Below are positions 33,611-41,986 of a stretch of DNA of 64,000 nt, in pieces. The translations under genes were made by a program, and so were the position numbers. The stretch spans positions 186,001-250,000 of the forward strand of contig NZ_FNHH01000001.1 of the NCBI RefSeq assembly GCF_900103545.1, written 5' to 3'. The notes beneath the pieces are model-generated. The model did no database searches. It worked only from the letters and a program-made list of their open reading frames with translations, and was not told the DNA's origin. Origin of the DNA: Daejeonella rubra (GTDB lineage Bacteria; Bacteroidota; Bacteroidia; Sphingobacteriales; Sphingobacteriaceae). Each line of letters starts with the position of its first letter. Position 1 is the stretch's first letter.

Positions 33611-34180
33611 CTAGCTCTCAATCTCAATGTCGTATTTGTTTAAAAGCCCAATAATACCCTGTATTGAAAATTTAGCCTTTTTAATTCTGTTGATTTCCGG
33701 ATCAATAGAATAATTGAAAGAAGTTCGGAAATCAACCTTTTCTATGATTGTATTATCAAATGTCGCATTGGTCAAGTCGCAATTGTCAAAAACAGAACCT
33801 GATAGGTCACATTCAGTAAAATCAACTTCTTTTAACTGAGAATTTTTGAAAACAGTCTTTTTGATTTTTGTCTTGTAAAATGAAGAATGGTTCAGTTGGC
33901 AATTTTCAAATGTAAATGAAAGCCCAAACTCATTGCAGTTTTCAAAATGGAGTCCTAACATTTTACATTCATTAAATTTTGTGTCCCTGAATGCAGTTTT
34001 TGTTAATATCGCTAAACTTAAATTAGAACCTATAAATTCGCAGTCACTAAATTTAATTCCGGATAGGTTTGTGCTTGAAAAGTCACACTGTTTGAATACA
34101 CAATTTTCATATTCTCCTATTTCCAGGGCTTCTTCCTGAAATTTTTTCCTGTCGAATATTTTATCTTCTGTATAACTCAT
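33611..34180 (-). CDS. pentapeptide repeat protein
   Basis: A 189-residue protein built of tandem A(D/N)LXX-type pentapeptides from about residue 20 to 160, forming a right-handed quadrilateral helix: FKQCDF, SSTNLSG, IKFSDCEF, TKFNECKM, VFKNSQL, KEVDFTE, SVFDNCDL, TNATFDN. The end segment FNYSIDPEINRIKKAKFSIQGIIGLLNKYDIEIES resembles Qnr/McbG-type Gram-negative proteins. Qnr proteins mimic DNA and protect gyrase, but such function cannot be claimed from the repeat alone. No signal peptide. Lies between the cys operon and a serine hydrolase. Confidence 0.88.
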   Translation of the reverse strand: MSYTEDKIFDRKKFQEEALEIGEYENCVFKQCDFSSTNLSGIKFSDCEFIGSNLSLAILTKTAFRDTKFNECKMLGLHFENCNEFGLSFTFENCQLNHSSFYKTKIKKTVFKNSQLKEVDFTECDLSGSVFDNCDLTNATFDNTIIEKVDFRTSFNYSIDPEINRIKKAKFSIQGIIGLLNKYDIEIES

Positions 34181-34212
34181 TTTTACTTTCTATCGGTTTC
34201 GTTAGAAAGCCA

Positions 34213-35304
34213 TTATCGTGTCAATTGATGTAAACTAAACACCTCCGACGGGCTGTTGATCCCCTCAGTACTTAGTACTTCCAGAATTTTTTTAAATGGC
34301 TCAGAATTACCAGCAATATTTGAAAAATAAACAATGGAAGTTTTTTGCCCTGGAATATTTACTGAATAAGTACTGAAACCGCAGGTGCTTCCAGAATGGA
34401 ATAGTGCTGGATTACCTTTGTCAAAATAGAACCATCCTGGCCCATAATAACTGCCGGTAACCTCTTTAATTGAAAAATTCAGTCGTTTTAATACCGATGG
34501 CAGGTCCAATAGAGTTCCCTTCCATAAAGAATGGGTCCACTTTTTATAGTCATCTAAAGAAGTGTAAACTCCACCATCACCTTTTATTGCACTGGTTGTA
34601 CTTTGGTCATTTGCGTAAAGTTTCATGTTCTTGTCTCTGGCAAATCCAAGGGAGCGATTTGGAATAGCCGCAGTAGCTTCATATACCAGCGACCTTTTCA
34701 TTTTTAGTGGTTTGAATATTCTTTCCTTCATATACTGAGGGAATGTCTGTCCCGAAACCCGCTCTACGATCAATGCCATCAGGGCATAAGCAGAATTGCT
34801 GTATCTGAATTCAGTTCCTGGAATAGAGTATGTTTTTTCCTGTGTCTTTAAAATATTCAGAACATCAATATCCAGCAATGGAGTGCTAATCGTGTTATCC
34901 ATTACTTCTTCATAATCAATGATGCCGGAGGTATGGGTGATCAAATGACGGATCAGGACCTTGTTGCCGATATTTTGAGGTAGTTCAGGCAAATAGCGGG
35001 AAATAGGATCTTCGAATGAAAGCTTTTTATCTTGTTCCAGCAGAAGGACACACATGGCTGTAAATTGCTTGGAAACAGAAGCAAGTCGAAAATTTGTATT
35101 AGGTCCTATTGTCTTTTTATTTTCAGTATCTGCCATACCAAAGCCTTTATTATAAATGGTCTTACCGTTTGCTTCAACATAAAGTGCAAGTCCGGGTTCA
35201 CCTTGCTGAATACTGCTGTTTATGACTGAATCAAGTCGTTTTTCAAGTTGAGCAAAGGCAGTATGAGATATCATTATGCTAAAAAAGAGGAGGATATATT
35301 TCAT
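34213..35304 (-). CDS. serine hydrolase, beta-lactamase class C/penicillin-binding family
   Basis: An exported 363-residue serine hydrolase with signal peptide of about 19 residues. Active-site motifs are in order: SVSKQFTA (SxxK) near residue 78, YSNSAYALMA (YxN) near 165, and HSGSTCGF (HxG) near 310. This is the AmpC/EstB/D-aminopeptidase fold; the enzyme may act as a carboxylesterase or peptidase instead of a beta-lactamase. The end of the protein (about 40 residues past HSG) is shorter than in AmpC. Monocistronic. Confidence 0.9.
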   Translation of the reverse strand: MKYILLFFSIMISHTAFAQLEKRLDSVINSSIQQGEPGLALYVEANGKTIYNKGFGMADTENKKTIGPNTNFRLASVSKQFTAMCVLLLEQDKKLSFEDPISRYLPELPQNIGNKVLIRHLITHTSGIIDYEEVMDNTISTPLLDIDVLNILKTQEKTYSIPGTEFRYSNSAYALMALIVERVSGQTFPQYMKERIFKPLKMKRSLVYEATAAIPNRSLGFARDKNMKLYANDQSTTSAIKGDGGVYTSLDDYKKWTHSLWKGTLLDLPSVLKRLNFSIKEVTGSYYGPGWFYFDKGNPALFHSGSTCGFSTYSVNIPGQKTSIVYFSNIAGNSEPFKKILEVLSTEGINSPSEVFSLHQLTR

Positions 35305-35380
35305 GTTTTATTTTAGTAAATCCAATTTTTAAAATATTTGATGAACGGTATTTTCAATGTGCTGGCACAAATCAGAAAAA

Positions 35381-36121
35381 TCAGAATTTAAGGAGTGCCA
35401 ATAATTTAATCAGATCCTCCGGTGTATCAATAGCCTGACTTTCTTTGTCTGTTATCTTGGTCTGAATGGAGTACCCATTCTCTATCCATCGCAACTGCTC
35501 CAGCCCCTCTGCTATTTCAAGACTTGAGACTGGTAACTTGTTGATTTTGGCAAGTGTTTGACTTCTAAACGCATAAATACCAATGTGTTTATAAAAAGTA
35601 TGCTCATTTAACCAAATGTCACTTTTTTTGCCTCTGAGGAATGGTATTGTGCTTCGGCTAAAATAGATTGCCTCCTGTTTTTTATTGAGAATTACCTTTG
35701 GCGTATTTTCGTTGAATAGTTCCTCCTTTGTTTGGATTCTTTTAACCAGAGTTGCGATGTGAGTATTTATGTTGTCAAAACAGGAGCAAAGCAGATCGAT
35801 CTGTAGTGGATCGATCATTGGCTCATCTCCCTGAATATTGATCAGGATATCAAATTCTGAATATTTTTCTGCAACTTCTCCGCAACGATCAGTGCCACTG
35901 GCATGTTTCGCTGAAGTCATTACTCCTTCAGCTCCGAAGGTTTTTAAATGATCCAAAATACGCTGATCGTCTGTTGCCACAATTACCTTGTCGAGTCGGG
36001 TAGATTTTTGGCATTGATCATAAACCCTTTGGATCATGCTTTTTCCGGCAATATCTATCAGGGGTTTACCAGGAAAGCGGCTGGATTCATAGCGGGCCGG
36101 GATAATTCCGAGTATCTTCAT
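35381..36121 (-). CDS. kdsB: 3-deoxy-manno-octulosonate cytidylyltransferase
   Basis: Activates Kdo with CTP for LPS inner core assembly in the cytosol. The 246-residue protein starts with IIPARYESSRFPGKPLIDI at residues 5-23, carries VATDDQRI near 49-56, NIQGDEPMIDP at about 94-104 and YKHIGIYAFR around 190, the canonical KdsB set. With rfaE1 elsewhere in the window it supports a Gram-negative lipopolysaccharide containing Kdo. It reads ahead of the beta-lactamase-like gene and follows the deoxynucleoside kinase by 25 bases. Confidence 0.96.
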   Translation of the reverse strand: MKILGIIPARYESSRFPGKPLIDIAGKSMIQRVYDQCQKSTRLDKVIVATDDQRILDHLKTFGAEGVMTSAKHASGTDRCGEVAEKYSEFDILINIQGDEPMIDPLQIDLLCSCFDNINTHIATLVKRIQTKEELFNENTPKVILNKKQEAIYFSRSTIPFLRGKKSDIWLNEHTFYKHIGIYAFRSQTLAKINKLPVSSLEIAEGLEQLRWIENGYSIQTKITDKESQAIDTPEDLIKLLALLKF

Positions 36122-36146
36122 CGGCTTATGAAATTATCAGTATCGA

Positions 36147-36761
36147 CTAAAATAATCCGTGGATCTCGCGTTCAATACTATTGATCACAAATCCAAGATC
36201 CTCAGGTTTATTGGCAAAGTCAAGTTTATCTTTATCAAGTACCAATAGCTTACCTTTTGTGTACGAGTCGATCCATTTCTTGTACTTATCATTCAGTTTG
36301 GAAAGGTAATCCAGACGAATTCCTGCCTCATATTCTCTGCCACGTCTCTGTATATTGTTAACCAGGGTAGGAACGGATGCTTTCAGGTAAATTAAAAGAT
36401 CTGGCGGCTTAATAAAGGAAGTTATGTTCTCGAAAATTGCACGATAATTTTCGTAATCCCTGGTGGTCATTAAACCCATATCATGCAGGTTTTCTGCAAA
36501 AATATAAGCATCTTCATAGATAGTTCTGTCCTGGATGATATTTCGCTCGGTGTTCTGTAATTCCAGAATTTGCTGAAAACGGCTATTCAAAAAATAGATC
36601 TGCAAATTAAAGCTCCATCTTTTCATATCACTATAAAAATCTTCCAGATATGGGTTATTATCAACAGCCTCAAACTGTGCTTCATAACTCAGATGCTTTG
36701 CAAGCAACTCTGTCAGGGTAGTTTTACCTGCCCCGATATTTCCAACTATAGCAATATGCAT
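36147..36761 (-). CDS. deoxynucleoside kinase
   Basis: A 204-residue dNK that phosphorylates deoxynucleosides in salvage. The Walker A loop is GNIGAGKTTL at residues 7-16, followed by an E-x-x-x-N-P-Y-L segment (EAVDNNPYLEDFY) and the DRTIYED catalytic-site segment (E-R-S/T). The Arg-rich LID reads IQRRGREYE near 145. Similar to deoxyguanosine/deoxyadenosine kinases (Dgk/Dak). Lies between trpS and kdsB on the same strand. Confidence 0.9.
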   Translation of the reverse strand: MHIAIVGNIGAGKTTLTELLAKHLSYEAQFEAVDNNPYLEDFYSDMKRWSFNLQIYFLNSRFQQILELQNTERNIIQDRTIYEDAYIFAENLHDMGLMTTRDYENYRAIFENITSFIKPPDLLIYLKASVPTLVNNIQRRGREYEAGIRLDYLSKLNDKYKKWIDSYTKGKLLVLDKDKLDFANKPEDLGFVINSIEREIHGLF

Positions 36762-36837
36762 GATGTTTCCGGTAATTGATTAGCGACAGGCGCTAAGCGT
36801 GTTTGAAAATACAAATTGTTTTGTTAATGATGGCAAT

Positions 36838-37833
36838 TTAAAAACTTTTAAAGCCAATTATCTCCCTGACTTCTCTAATAGTTTTTGATGCGCTCTCGCG
36901 TGCTTTTATAGCACCAAAACGGGCAACCTGTCTTAGGTAGGTTTCATCTTTTGCTATTTCATTGATCTTCTCACGAATGGGAGCAGTTGCAATGATCATG
37001 TCTTCAGCAAGTTGCTTTTTAAAGTCGCCATATCTGATCCCACAGTTATTATATAGCTCGTCGAAATGTTCATACGTATCAGTTGATGATACGATTTTCA
37101 TGAGATCGAAGAGATTTTGAATAGACTCAGCCTTTGGCTGATTTTCCTCTGTAGGACCACTGTCGCTCACCGCTCTCATTACCTTTTTTCTAATAATTTC
37201 AGGCTCGTCTGAAAGATAAACAGCATTGCCTTCACCTTCCGATTTGCCCATTTTTCCTTTGCCGTCAAGTCCGGGAACTTTAACCAGTTTTTCAGTGAAA
37301 TTAAAGGCATATGGTTCAGGGAAATACTCTTTATTGTAGAGTCTGTTGAATCTGTTTCCAAAGGTTCTGGCCATTTCCAGATGCTGCTCCTGATCTTTGC
37401 CAACTGGCACTTTTGTTGCCTTATGTATCAGAATATCAGCAGCCATTAAAACTGGGTAGGTCAATAATCCTGCATTGACATTGTCGGGGTGAGCACGAAC
37501 TTTATCCTTGAAAGAGGCACCCCTTTCAAGCTCGCCAAGGTAGGCATTCATGTTCAGGTATAGATAGAGTTCAGCTATTTCAGGAACATCTGATTGAACA
37601 TAAATGGTTGCTTTTTCAGGGTCAATCCCAGCAGCCAGGTACTCAATCAATACTTGCCTTACATTGCCATGAAGATCTTGAGGAGTAGGGTGTGTGGTCA
37701 AAGAATGATAATCTGCAATAAAAAAATAGCAGTTGAATTCATTCTGCATCTGTACAAAGTTTTTTACAGCGCCATAGAAATTCCCTAAATGCAGTTTACC
37801 GGTACTGCGGATACCACTAACAACAGTTTCCAT
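36838..37833 (-). CDS. trpS: tryptophanyl-tRNA synthetase
   Basis: Class Ic synthetase charging tRNA-Trp. The 331-residue length is typical. The HIGH motif appears as GKLHLGN at about residue 12-18 and the KMSKS motif as KMGKSEGEG near 195-203. Other landmarks are FIADYHSLTT, PVLMAADILIHKATKVPVGKDQEQHLE, and FNFTEKLVKVPGLDGKGKMGKS. Second-half segments (FGAIKARESASKTIREVREIIGF) match the family end. Divergent from plsC. Confidence 0.96.
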   Translation of the reverse strand: METVVSGIRSTGKLHLGNFYGAVKNFVQMQNEFNCYFFIADYHSLTTHPTPQDLHGNVRQVLIEYLAAGIDPEKATIYVQSDVPEIAELYLYLNMNAYLGELERGASFKDKVRAHPDNVNAGLLTYPVLMAADILIHKATKVPVGKDQEQHLEMARTFGNRFNRLYNKEYFPEPYAFNFTEKLVKVPGLDGKGKMGKSEGEGNAVYLSDEPEIIRKKVMRAVSDSGPTEENQPKAESIQNLFDLMKIVSSTDTYEHFDELYNNCGIRYGDFKKQLAEDMIIATAPIREKINEIAKDETYLRQVARFGAIKARESASKTIREVREIIGFKSF

Positions 37834-37920
37834 AAGCTGCGAAAGTAAGGATTTTTTCTGTAACCGAGGCTGAAAGGGTTAGGAATGCCTTCCATAGTTA
37901 AAAAGCTCCATAGATTTTTG

Positions 37921-37928
37921 TATTTTTG
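37921..37928 (+). promoter_or_regulatory. -7 box directly upstream of plsC-like gene (candidate leaderless start)
   Basis: TATTTTTG matches TAnnTTTG and ends 5 bases before the ATG at 37934. Confidence 0.4.
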
Positions 37929-37933
37929 AATGA

Positions 37934-38677
37934 ATGAAAAGACTTTTTAAAAGCGCACATTTATACTATTTTCAGGTTTGGCTTGCTCTTGTGTTTACAA
38001 GTCTTTATCCCATTATCTTTTACTTTTCAAGAAGTCCTGCGAAATTTCATGGAATGAATCGTGTGCGATGGATATTCAGTTATTTAAGTTCGCTTTTATC
38101 AGGTTTTATTTTTCGCTTCAGTTATGAGGAAAAGATCGACTGGTCGAAAAGATATATTATCTGTGCCAATCATACTTCGAACCTGGATATTACTGCCATT
38201 ATACTTCTGGCAAAGCGTAATTATGTGTTTCTTGGTAAAGAAGAACTTCTGGATAATTTTATTACCGGCATTTATTTCCGCACAATTGATATTCCACTGA
38301 ACAGAGATAGTAAAATTTCGGCGTTCAGAGCCTTTAAAAAAGCAGGGGAGAGTTTGAAAGATGGGAAAAATGTCGTGATCTTCCCTGAGGGAATGATCAG
38401 TGAAAATTATCCCCCGGTCTTGCAACCTTTTAAGAATGGTCCTTTTAAGCTTGCCATAGAACAAGGTGTACAAATTTTACCGGTAACTATTTGTAATAAC
38501 TGGAATTTAATGTGGGATGATGGTAAGCAGTATGGAACTAGTCCGGGGATTTGCGATATTTGCGTACACGCCCCTATAGATACCGCCAATTTGTCTTCTG
38601 CAGATGCCGAAGATTTGAAAAGCCAGGTCTATGGAATTATATCTGGCCAGCTGAATGCTCACCAGAATAAACAGTAA
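37934..38677 (+). CDS. plsC: 1-acyl-sn-glycerol-3-phosphate acyltransferase
   Basis: Acyltransferase of phospholipid synthesis at the inner face of the cytoplasmic membrane. A hydrophobic N-terminus of about residues 12-32 anchors the 247-residue protein. The catalytic motif NHTSNLD (HX4D) is near residue 77, IPLNRDSKISAF around 118 and FPEGMIS near 152, then P-V-T-I-C-N at about 180. gatC starts 47 bases downstream on the same strand. Family assignment is firm; acyl-chain preference unknown, and MlaA/ornithine-lipid acyltransferases share the fold. Confidence 0.93.
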   Translation: MKRLFKSAHLYYFQVWLALVFTSLYPIIFYFSRSPAKFHGMNRVRWIFSYLSSLLSGFIFRFSYEEKIDWSKRYIICANHTSNLDITAIILLAKRNYVFLGKEELLDNFITGIYFRTIDIPLNRDSKISAFRAFKKAGESLKDGKNVVIFPEGMISENYPPVLQPFKNGPFKLAIEQGVQILPVTICNNWNLMWDDGKQYGTSPGICDICVHAPIDTANLSSADAEDLKSQVYGIISGQLNAHQNKQ

Positions 38678-38724
38678 TTGTGATATTAGGGCAAATAATG
38701 GTTTTAAGAAAATAGAATTTATAA

Positions 38725-39018
38725 ATGAAATTAAGTCCGGAAACGATCGATAAAATTGCCCATCTGGCAAGACTGGAAGTACAGGAAGATGAAAAACAGG
38801 GTCTTTTAGACGACATGAATAAAATTCTTACTTTCATGGATAAACTGAATGAAGTGGATACTAGTGGAGTTGAACCGCTGGTCTATATGAATGATGAGGT
38901 TAATGTTTTGCGGGAAGATGAAATAAAGCAGGAGATAAGCAGGGAAATTGCTTTGAAAAATGCACCTAAAGAGGACGGAAAGTTCTTTAGGGTTGCAAAA
39001 GTAATTAATAAGCCCTAA
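38725..39018 (+). CDS. gatC: Asp-tRNA(Asn)/Glu-tRNA(Gln) amidotransferase subunit GatC
   Basis: A 97-residue GatC that stabilises the GatCAB complex for transamidating mischarged tRNA. The sequence is classic: SPETIDKIAHLARLEVQEDEKQGLLDDMNKIL, VDTSGVEPLVYMNDEVNVLREDE, and the ending KNAPKEDGKFFRVAKVI. The window also encodes asnS, so the complex is likely needed for Gln-tRNA. gatA and gatB are not in the window. Confidence 0.95.
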   Translation: MKLSPETIDKIAHLARLEVQEDEKQGLLDDMNKILTFMDKLNEVDTSGVEPLVYMNDEVNVLREDEIKQEISREIALKNAPKEDGKFFRVAKVINKP

Positions 39019-39071
39019 TTTATTATATACTGTAACAAAGCATATATACCGATAGTCTAAAAAACAAAAAC

Positions 39072-39833
39072 ATGGCTCAAGATCCTCTTATCACTTTAAC
39101 TGACATCGGTAGGAAATACGTAATCGGGGCGGAAACTATTCATGCCTTGAAATCTGTTTCCTTAACTATTAATAAGGGTGAATTCGTAGCCCTCATGGGC
39201 CCTTCCGGCTCTGGAAAATCAACTTTGATGAATATTCTGGGTTGTCTGGATACCCCAACAAAAGGAATTTACATATTAAATGGAAACCAGGTTAGTGAGA
39301 TGACTGATAGTGAACTTGCAGAGATCAGAAATAAGGAAATAGGTTTTGTGTTCCAGACATTTAATTTACTTCCCCGCTCATCATCCCTTGAAAATGTAGC
39401 ACTTCCATTGGTCTATGCCGGTATAGGACGAAGAGAACGTGATGACAGGGCTCAAAAAACTCTTGAAAGTGTTGGATTGGGAAACAGGGTTCACCATAAG
39501 CCAAATGAATTGTCCGGTGGACAGCGCCAGCGTGTTGCTGTGGCCAGGGCACTTGTTAATAATCCTTCTATCATACTTGCGGATGAGCCTACAGGAAATC
39601 TTGATACCAAGACATCTGTAGAGATCATGGGATTACTTGAGGAGATCCATTCTAAGGGTAATACAATTATACTTGTTACACATGAAGAAGACATTGCTCA
39701 GCATGCACACAGGATTGTTAGAATGCGTGACGGACTGATTGAAAATGACTATTTGAATGAGAATGTGAAGACTGTTTCTCCCAGGCTTGCTGACATGAAA
39801 TCCAAGGATTCAGACTTCGAGAAAATTCAATAA
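39072..39833 (+). CDS. ABC transporter ATP-binding protein, MacB/LolD type
   Basis: A 253-residue ABC ATPase. Walker A GPSGSGKST at about residues 43-51, signature LSGGQRQRVAVARAL near 149, Walker B ILADEPTGNLD near 171, and the LolD/MacB-type fused loops FVFQTFNLLPRSSSLENVALPL (Q-loop). The typical partner is a MacB/FtsX-type permease. A permease of that kind is encoded at 43192-44439, 3.3 kb downstream on the same strand, so the two may be split parts of one exporter. Starts at the ATG at 39072. Confidence 0.9.
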   Translation: MAQDPLITLTDIGRKYVIGAETIHALKSVSLTINKGEFVALMGPSGSGKSTLMNILGCLDTPTKGIYILNGNQVSEMTDSELAEIRNKEIGFVFQTFNLLPRSSSLENVALPLVYAGIGRRERDDRAQKTLESVGLGNRVHHKPNELSGGQRQRVAVARALVNNPSIILADEPTGNLDTKTSVEIMGLLEEIHSKGNTIILVTHEEDIAQHAHRIVRMRDGLIENDYLNENVKTVSPRLADMKSKDSDFEKIQ

Positions 39834-39924
39834 GTTTCAATCGGGTAATTTCGGGCTAGTCAGGTTTGTCATTAAACAACCTGGAATTAATTTCTAATGA
39901 TTGCTCATTGTCATTATGTTTTAT

Positions 39925-39960
39925 GAATGTCAAAATAATGGTATTAACCGGTTGACATTC
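39925..39960 (+). promoter_or_regulatory. dyad symmetry upstream of adenosyltransferase gene
   Basis: Perfect inverted repeat GAATGTCAA (39925-39933) / TTGACATTC (39952-39960) with an 18-base spacer, about 87 bases before the ATG at 40047. Possible operator or stem; no cobalamin riboswitch is seen. Confidence 0.35.
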
Positions 39961-40046
39961 GTTACATTCTCCTGAATAATTCTTAATATCGCCCTTCCTT
40001 AAAAGCAAATCTTGCTGAAAACTGGATATAAAATGTTTAGAAAGAA

Positions 40047-40595
40047 ATGAAAATTTATACCAAGACCGGAGATGGGGGACTGACCTCTCTCATTGGTGGA
40101 ACCCGGGTGCCGAAGTATGATCTTAGGATTGAAAGTTATGGTACTGTTGATGAGCTTAATTCTTATATCGGTATGATACGCGATCACGATATTGATGCAG
40201 CTCAAAAGGACACTTTGAAGGAAATACAGGACAGATTGTTTACCATCGGGGCAGCATTAGCTTCAGATCCGGAGAAATCTAAAATGAAAATTCCTGATCT
40301 TCATCTGTCGGATATAACCTTCCTTGAAAATCAGATCGATGAAATGAATGCAGTGCTTCCAGAGTTGAAACATTTTATTTTACCGGGCGGAAGTCAGGTT
40401 GTTTCATTTTGCCATGTTTCCAGATGTGTTTGCAGAAGGGCAGAGCGTATTATAGTCCATCTTAAGGAAGAAAGTTTTGTTGATGAAAAGGTAATTGTTT
40501 ACCTGAACAGGCTTAGTGACTATCTTTTTGTGCTGGCAAGAAAATTGTGCCATGATAGTAATGTGCCTGAAAATCAGTGGTTTCCACGTGTTTAA
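40047..40595 (+). CDS. cob(I)yrinic acid a,c-diamide adenosyltransferase, PduO type
   Basis: Adenosylates corrinoids to adenosylcobalamin using ATP. The 182-residue protein starts with MKIYTKTGDGGLTSLIGGTRVPK (the ATP-binding P-loop TKTGDGG), has ESYGTVDELNSYIG at about 30-43, and FILPGGS, CRRAERIIVHL and YLNRLSDYLFVLARK in the C-terminal half, including the conserved Arg and Asp of PduO/MMAB proteins. No other cobalamin gene is adjacent. Confidence 0.95.
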   Translation: MKIYTKTGDGGLTSLIGGTRVPKYDLRIESYGTVDELNSYIGMIRDHDIDAAQKDTLKEIQDRLFTIGAALASDPEKSKMKIPDLHLSDITFLENQIDEMNAVLPELKHFILPGGSQVVSFCHVSRCVCRRAERIIVHLKEESFVDEKVIVYLNRLSDYLFVLARKLCHDSNVPENQWFPRV

Positions 40596-40638
40596 TTTAC
40601 CTGTTAAAAAATAATTGATATTGTTATTTAAATTATTA

Positions 40639-40646
40639 TACTTTTG
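40639..40646 (+). promoter_or_regulatory. -7 box of DUF2795 gene
   Basis: TACTTTTG matches TAnnTTTG, 32 bases before the ATG at 40679, with a TTG 21 bases upstream (40615-40617) as a possible -33. Confidence 0.5.
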
Positions 40647-40678
40647 CAAAAAATAGTATAAATCAAATTCTAAGAAAT

Positions 40679-40900
40679 ATGTATTGGACATTAGAATTAG
40701 CGTCACACCTAGAAGACGCGCCGTGGCCGGCAACCAAAGATGAACTTATTGATTATGCAATACGTTCTGGTGCACCTGTGGAAGTTATAGAAAACCTGCA
40801 GGCTTTGGAGGACGATGGCGAACCATATGAAAATATAGAAGAGATTTGGCCGGATTATCCCACAAAGGATGATTTCTTCTTTAATGAAGACGAATATTAA
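40679..40900 (+). CDS. DUF2795 domain protein
   Basis: A 73-residue acidic protein; the whole sequence is the DUF2795 domain: MYWTLELASHLEDAPWPATKDELIDYAIRSGAPVEVIENLQALEDDGEPYENIEEIWPDYP. The family is common in Bacteroidota and elsewhere and has no known function; helical and possibly nucleic-acid-associated. Own promoter-like box and strong terminator, so a separate highly expressed unit is likely. Confidence 0.85.
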   Translation: MYWTLELASHLEDAPWPATKDELIDYAIRSGAPVEVIENLQALEDDGEPYENIEEIWPDYPTKDDFFFNEDEY

Positions 40901-40910
40901 AAATGATTAT

Positions 40911-40936
40911 ACCCTGCTTAAGCAGGGTTTTTTTTT
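40911..40936 (+). terminator. intrinsic terminator of DUF2795 gene
   Basis: Perfect 7-bp GC-rich stem ACCCTGC / GCAGGGT with TTAA loop, then eight T. Just 10 bases after the stop. Confidence 0.9.
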
Positions 40937-41045
40937 GCCCTGAATTAATTTTGTTTCGATAGAATTTGAAGGACTGAACTTACGGTACAGTTTTAGTAAT
41001 AACATCTTGAAATTCAATAAATAAACACTAATCAAAACTAAAATT

Positions 41046-41201
41046 ATGGGTAATCTACTTTATTTGATCGCAGTTATTTTAATCATTGCCTGGATCTTTG
41101 GCTATTTTGTTACACCTATGGGTGGAGGTTTAATTCACATCCTGCTTGTGATCGCCGTTATCGCAATATTACTTCGTGTTATACGCGGAGGAAGCCTTTA
41201 A
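41046..41201 (+). CDS. Lmo0937 family small membrane protein
   Basis: A 51-residue protein missed by length thresholds: MGNLLYLIAVILIIAWIFGYF then TPMGGGLIHILLVIAVIAILLRVI ending RGGSL. Two TM helices with a glycine turn and the IHILLVIA segment match the Lmo0937 family of short stress-related membrane proteins. Start ATG at 41046, stop TAA. Followed by a strong bidirectional hairpin. Function unknown; similar genes are often induced by envelope stress. Confidence 0.8.
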   Translation: MGNLLYLIAVILIIAWIFGYFVTPMGGGLIHILLVIAVIAILLRVIRGGSL

Positions 41202-41212
41202 TTTATTTAAAT

Positions 41213-41243
41213 ATCGTATTCACCCAAGTTGGGTGGATACGAT
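41213..41243. terminator. bidirectional terminator hairpin between convergent genes
   Basis: Inverted repeat ATCGTATTCACCCAA (41213-41227) / TTGGGTGGATACGAT (41229-41243) with one G-T type mismatch; core stem CACCC/GGGTG. A-rich before and T-rich after. It overlaps the first base of the ispD stop codon. Confidence 0.85.
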
Positions 41244-41914
41244 TATTTTGTCTGGCTCAGATAGAATTCAGCAAGAAGGATGTCTTCAGGGAAAGTGATC
41301 TTGAGATTTTTCCTTTCACCTTCTATTAAATTGATTGAAATACCTGTGCGCTCAACAATAGAAGCATCATCAGTAAATTCATTTCTGTATTCCTGTTTGT
41401 ATGCTTTATTAAGAAGCCCGAACTGGAAAGCTTGAGGTGTTTGCACAAGGTAAATTTCATCCCTGTTCAATGAAATGCTAGATTTTCCAATTTTTTGTCT
41501 GACAGAATCTTTAGATTGAATGGACGCTACTGCATTTCCTGTGATTTCAGCTTCCCTGAAAGATCGGCTGATCAGTTCGTTGCTGGCCAGAGGCCTTACT
41601 GCATCATGAATTGCAACGACCGCATTTCCTTTTATAGATCTGATTCCATTTTTGACTGAATGGAATCGTTGAAGTCCGCCTTTTACGAGTGTATGTGGAA
41701 TTGAAAAATTATATTTTTCACAAAGCTGTTCCCAATAAGTGTGAAAATCTACATTTAAGACAACAATGATTTCAGGCTTTAGATCTGAATGGTAGAAGGC
41801 CTCAATAGTATGCATAAGAATAGGTTTACTATTCAGCAGCATAAATTGTTTTGGTATATCCGATTGCATTCTGCTTCCGGAGCCACCACCTACTATGATT
41901 GCGTAGTATTTCAA
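41243..41914 (-). CDS. ispD: 2-C-methyl-D-erythritol 4-phosphate cytidylyltransferase
   Basis: Non-mevalonate isoprenoid pathway enzyme. The 223-residue protein has the nucleotide-binding IVGGGSGSRMQSDIPKQFMLLNSKPI at residues 7-32, with GSRM and the catalytic Lys in PKQF, VAIHDAVRPL at about 100 (Asp in HDAVRP), and a C-terminal NLKITFPEDILLAEFYL. All are IspD hallmarks. Converges with the Lmo0937 gene. Confidence 0.95.
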   Translation of the reverse strand: MKYYAIIVGGGSGSRMQSDIPKQFMLLNSKPILMHTIEAFYHSDLKPEIIVVLNVDFHTYWEQLCEKYNFSIPHTLVKGGLQRFHSVKNGIRSIKGNAVVAIHDAVRPLASNELISRSFREAEITGNAVASIQSKDSVRQKIGKSSISLNRDEIYLVQTPQAFQFGLLNKAYKQEYRNEFTDDASIVERTGISINLIEGERKNLKITFPEDILLAEFYLSQTK

Positions 41915-41986
41915 AACTGAAAAATCAGATATTTTAAGGCCCTGGTGGAGAAGGGGTTTAAAATTCCTAATTCCACCAGGAAAAAA

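Noticed and set aside
39834..40046. Possible cobalamin riboswitch before the adenosyltransferase gene
   Set aside because: No B12-box sequence or multi-stem pattern can be seen; only a short dyad.
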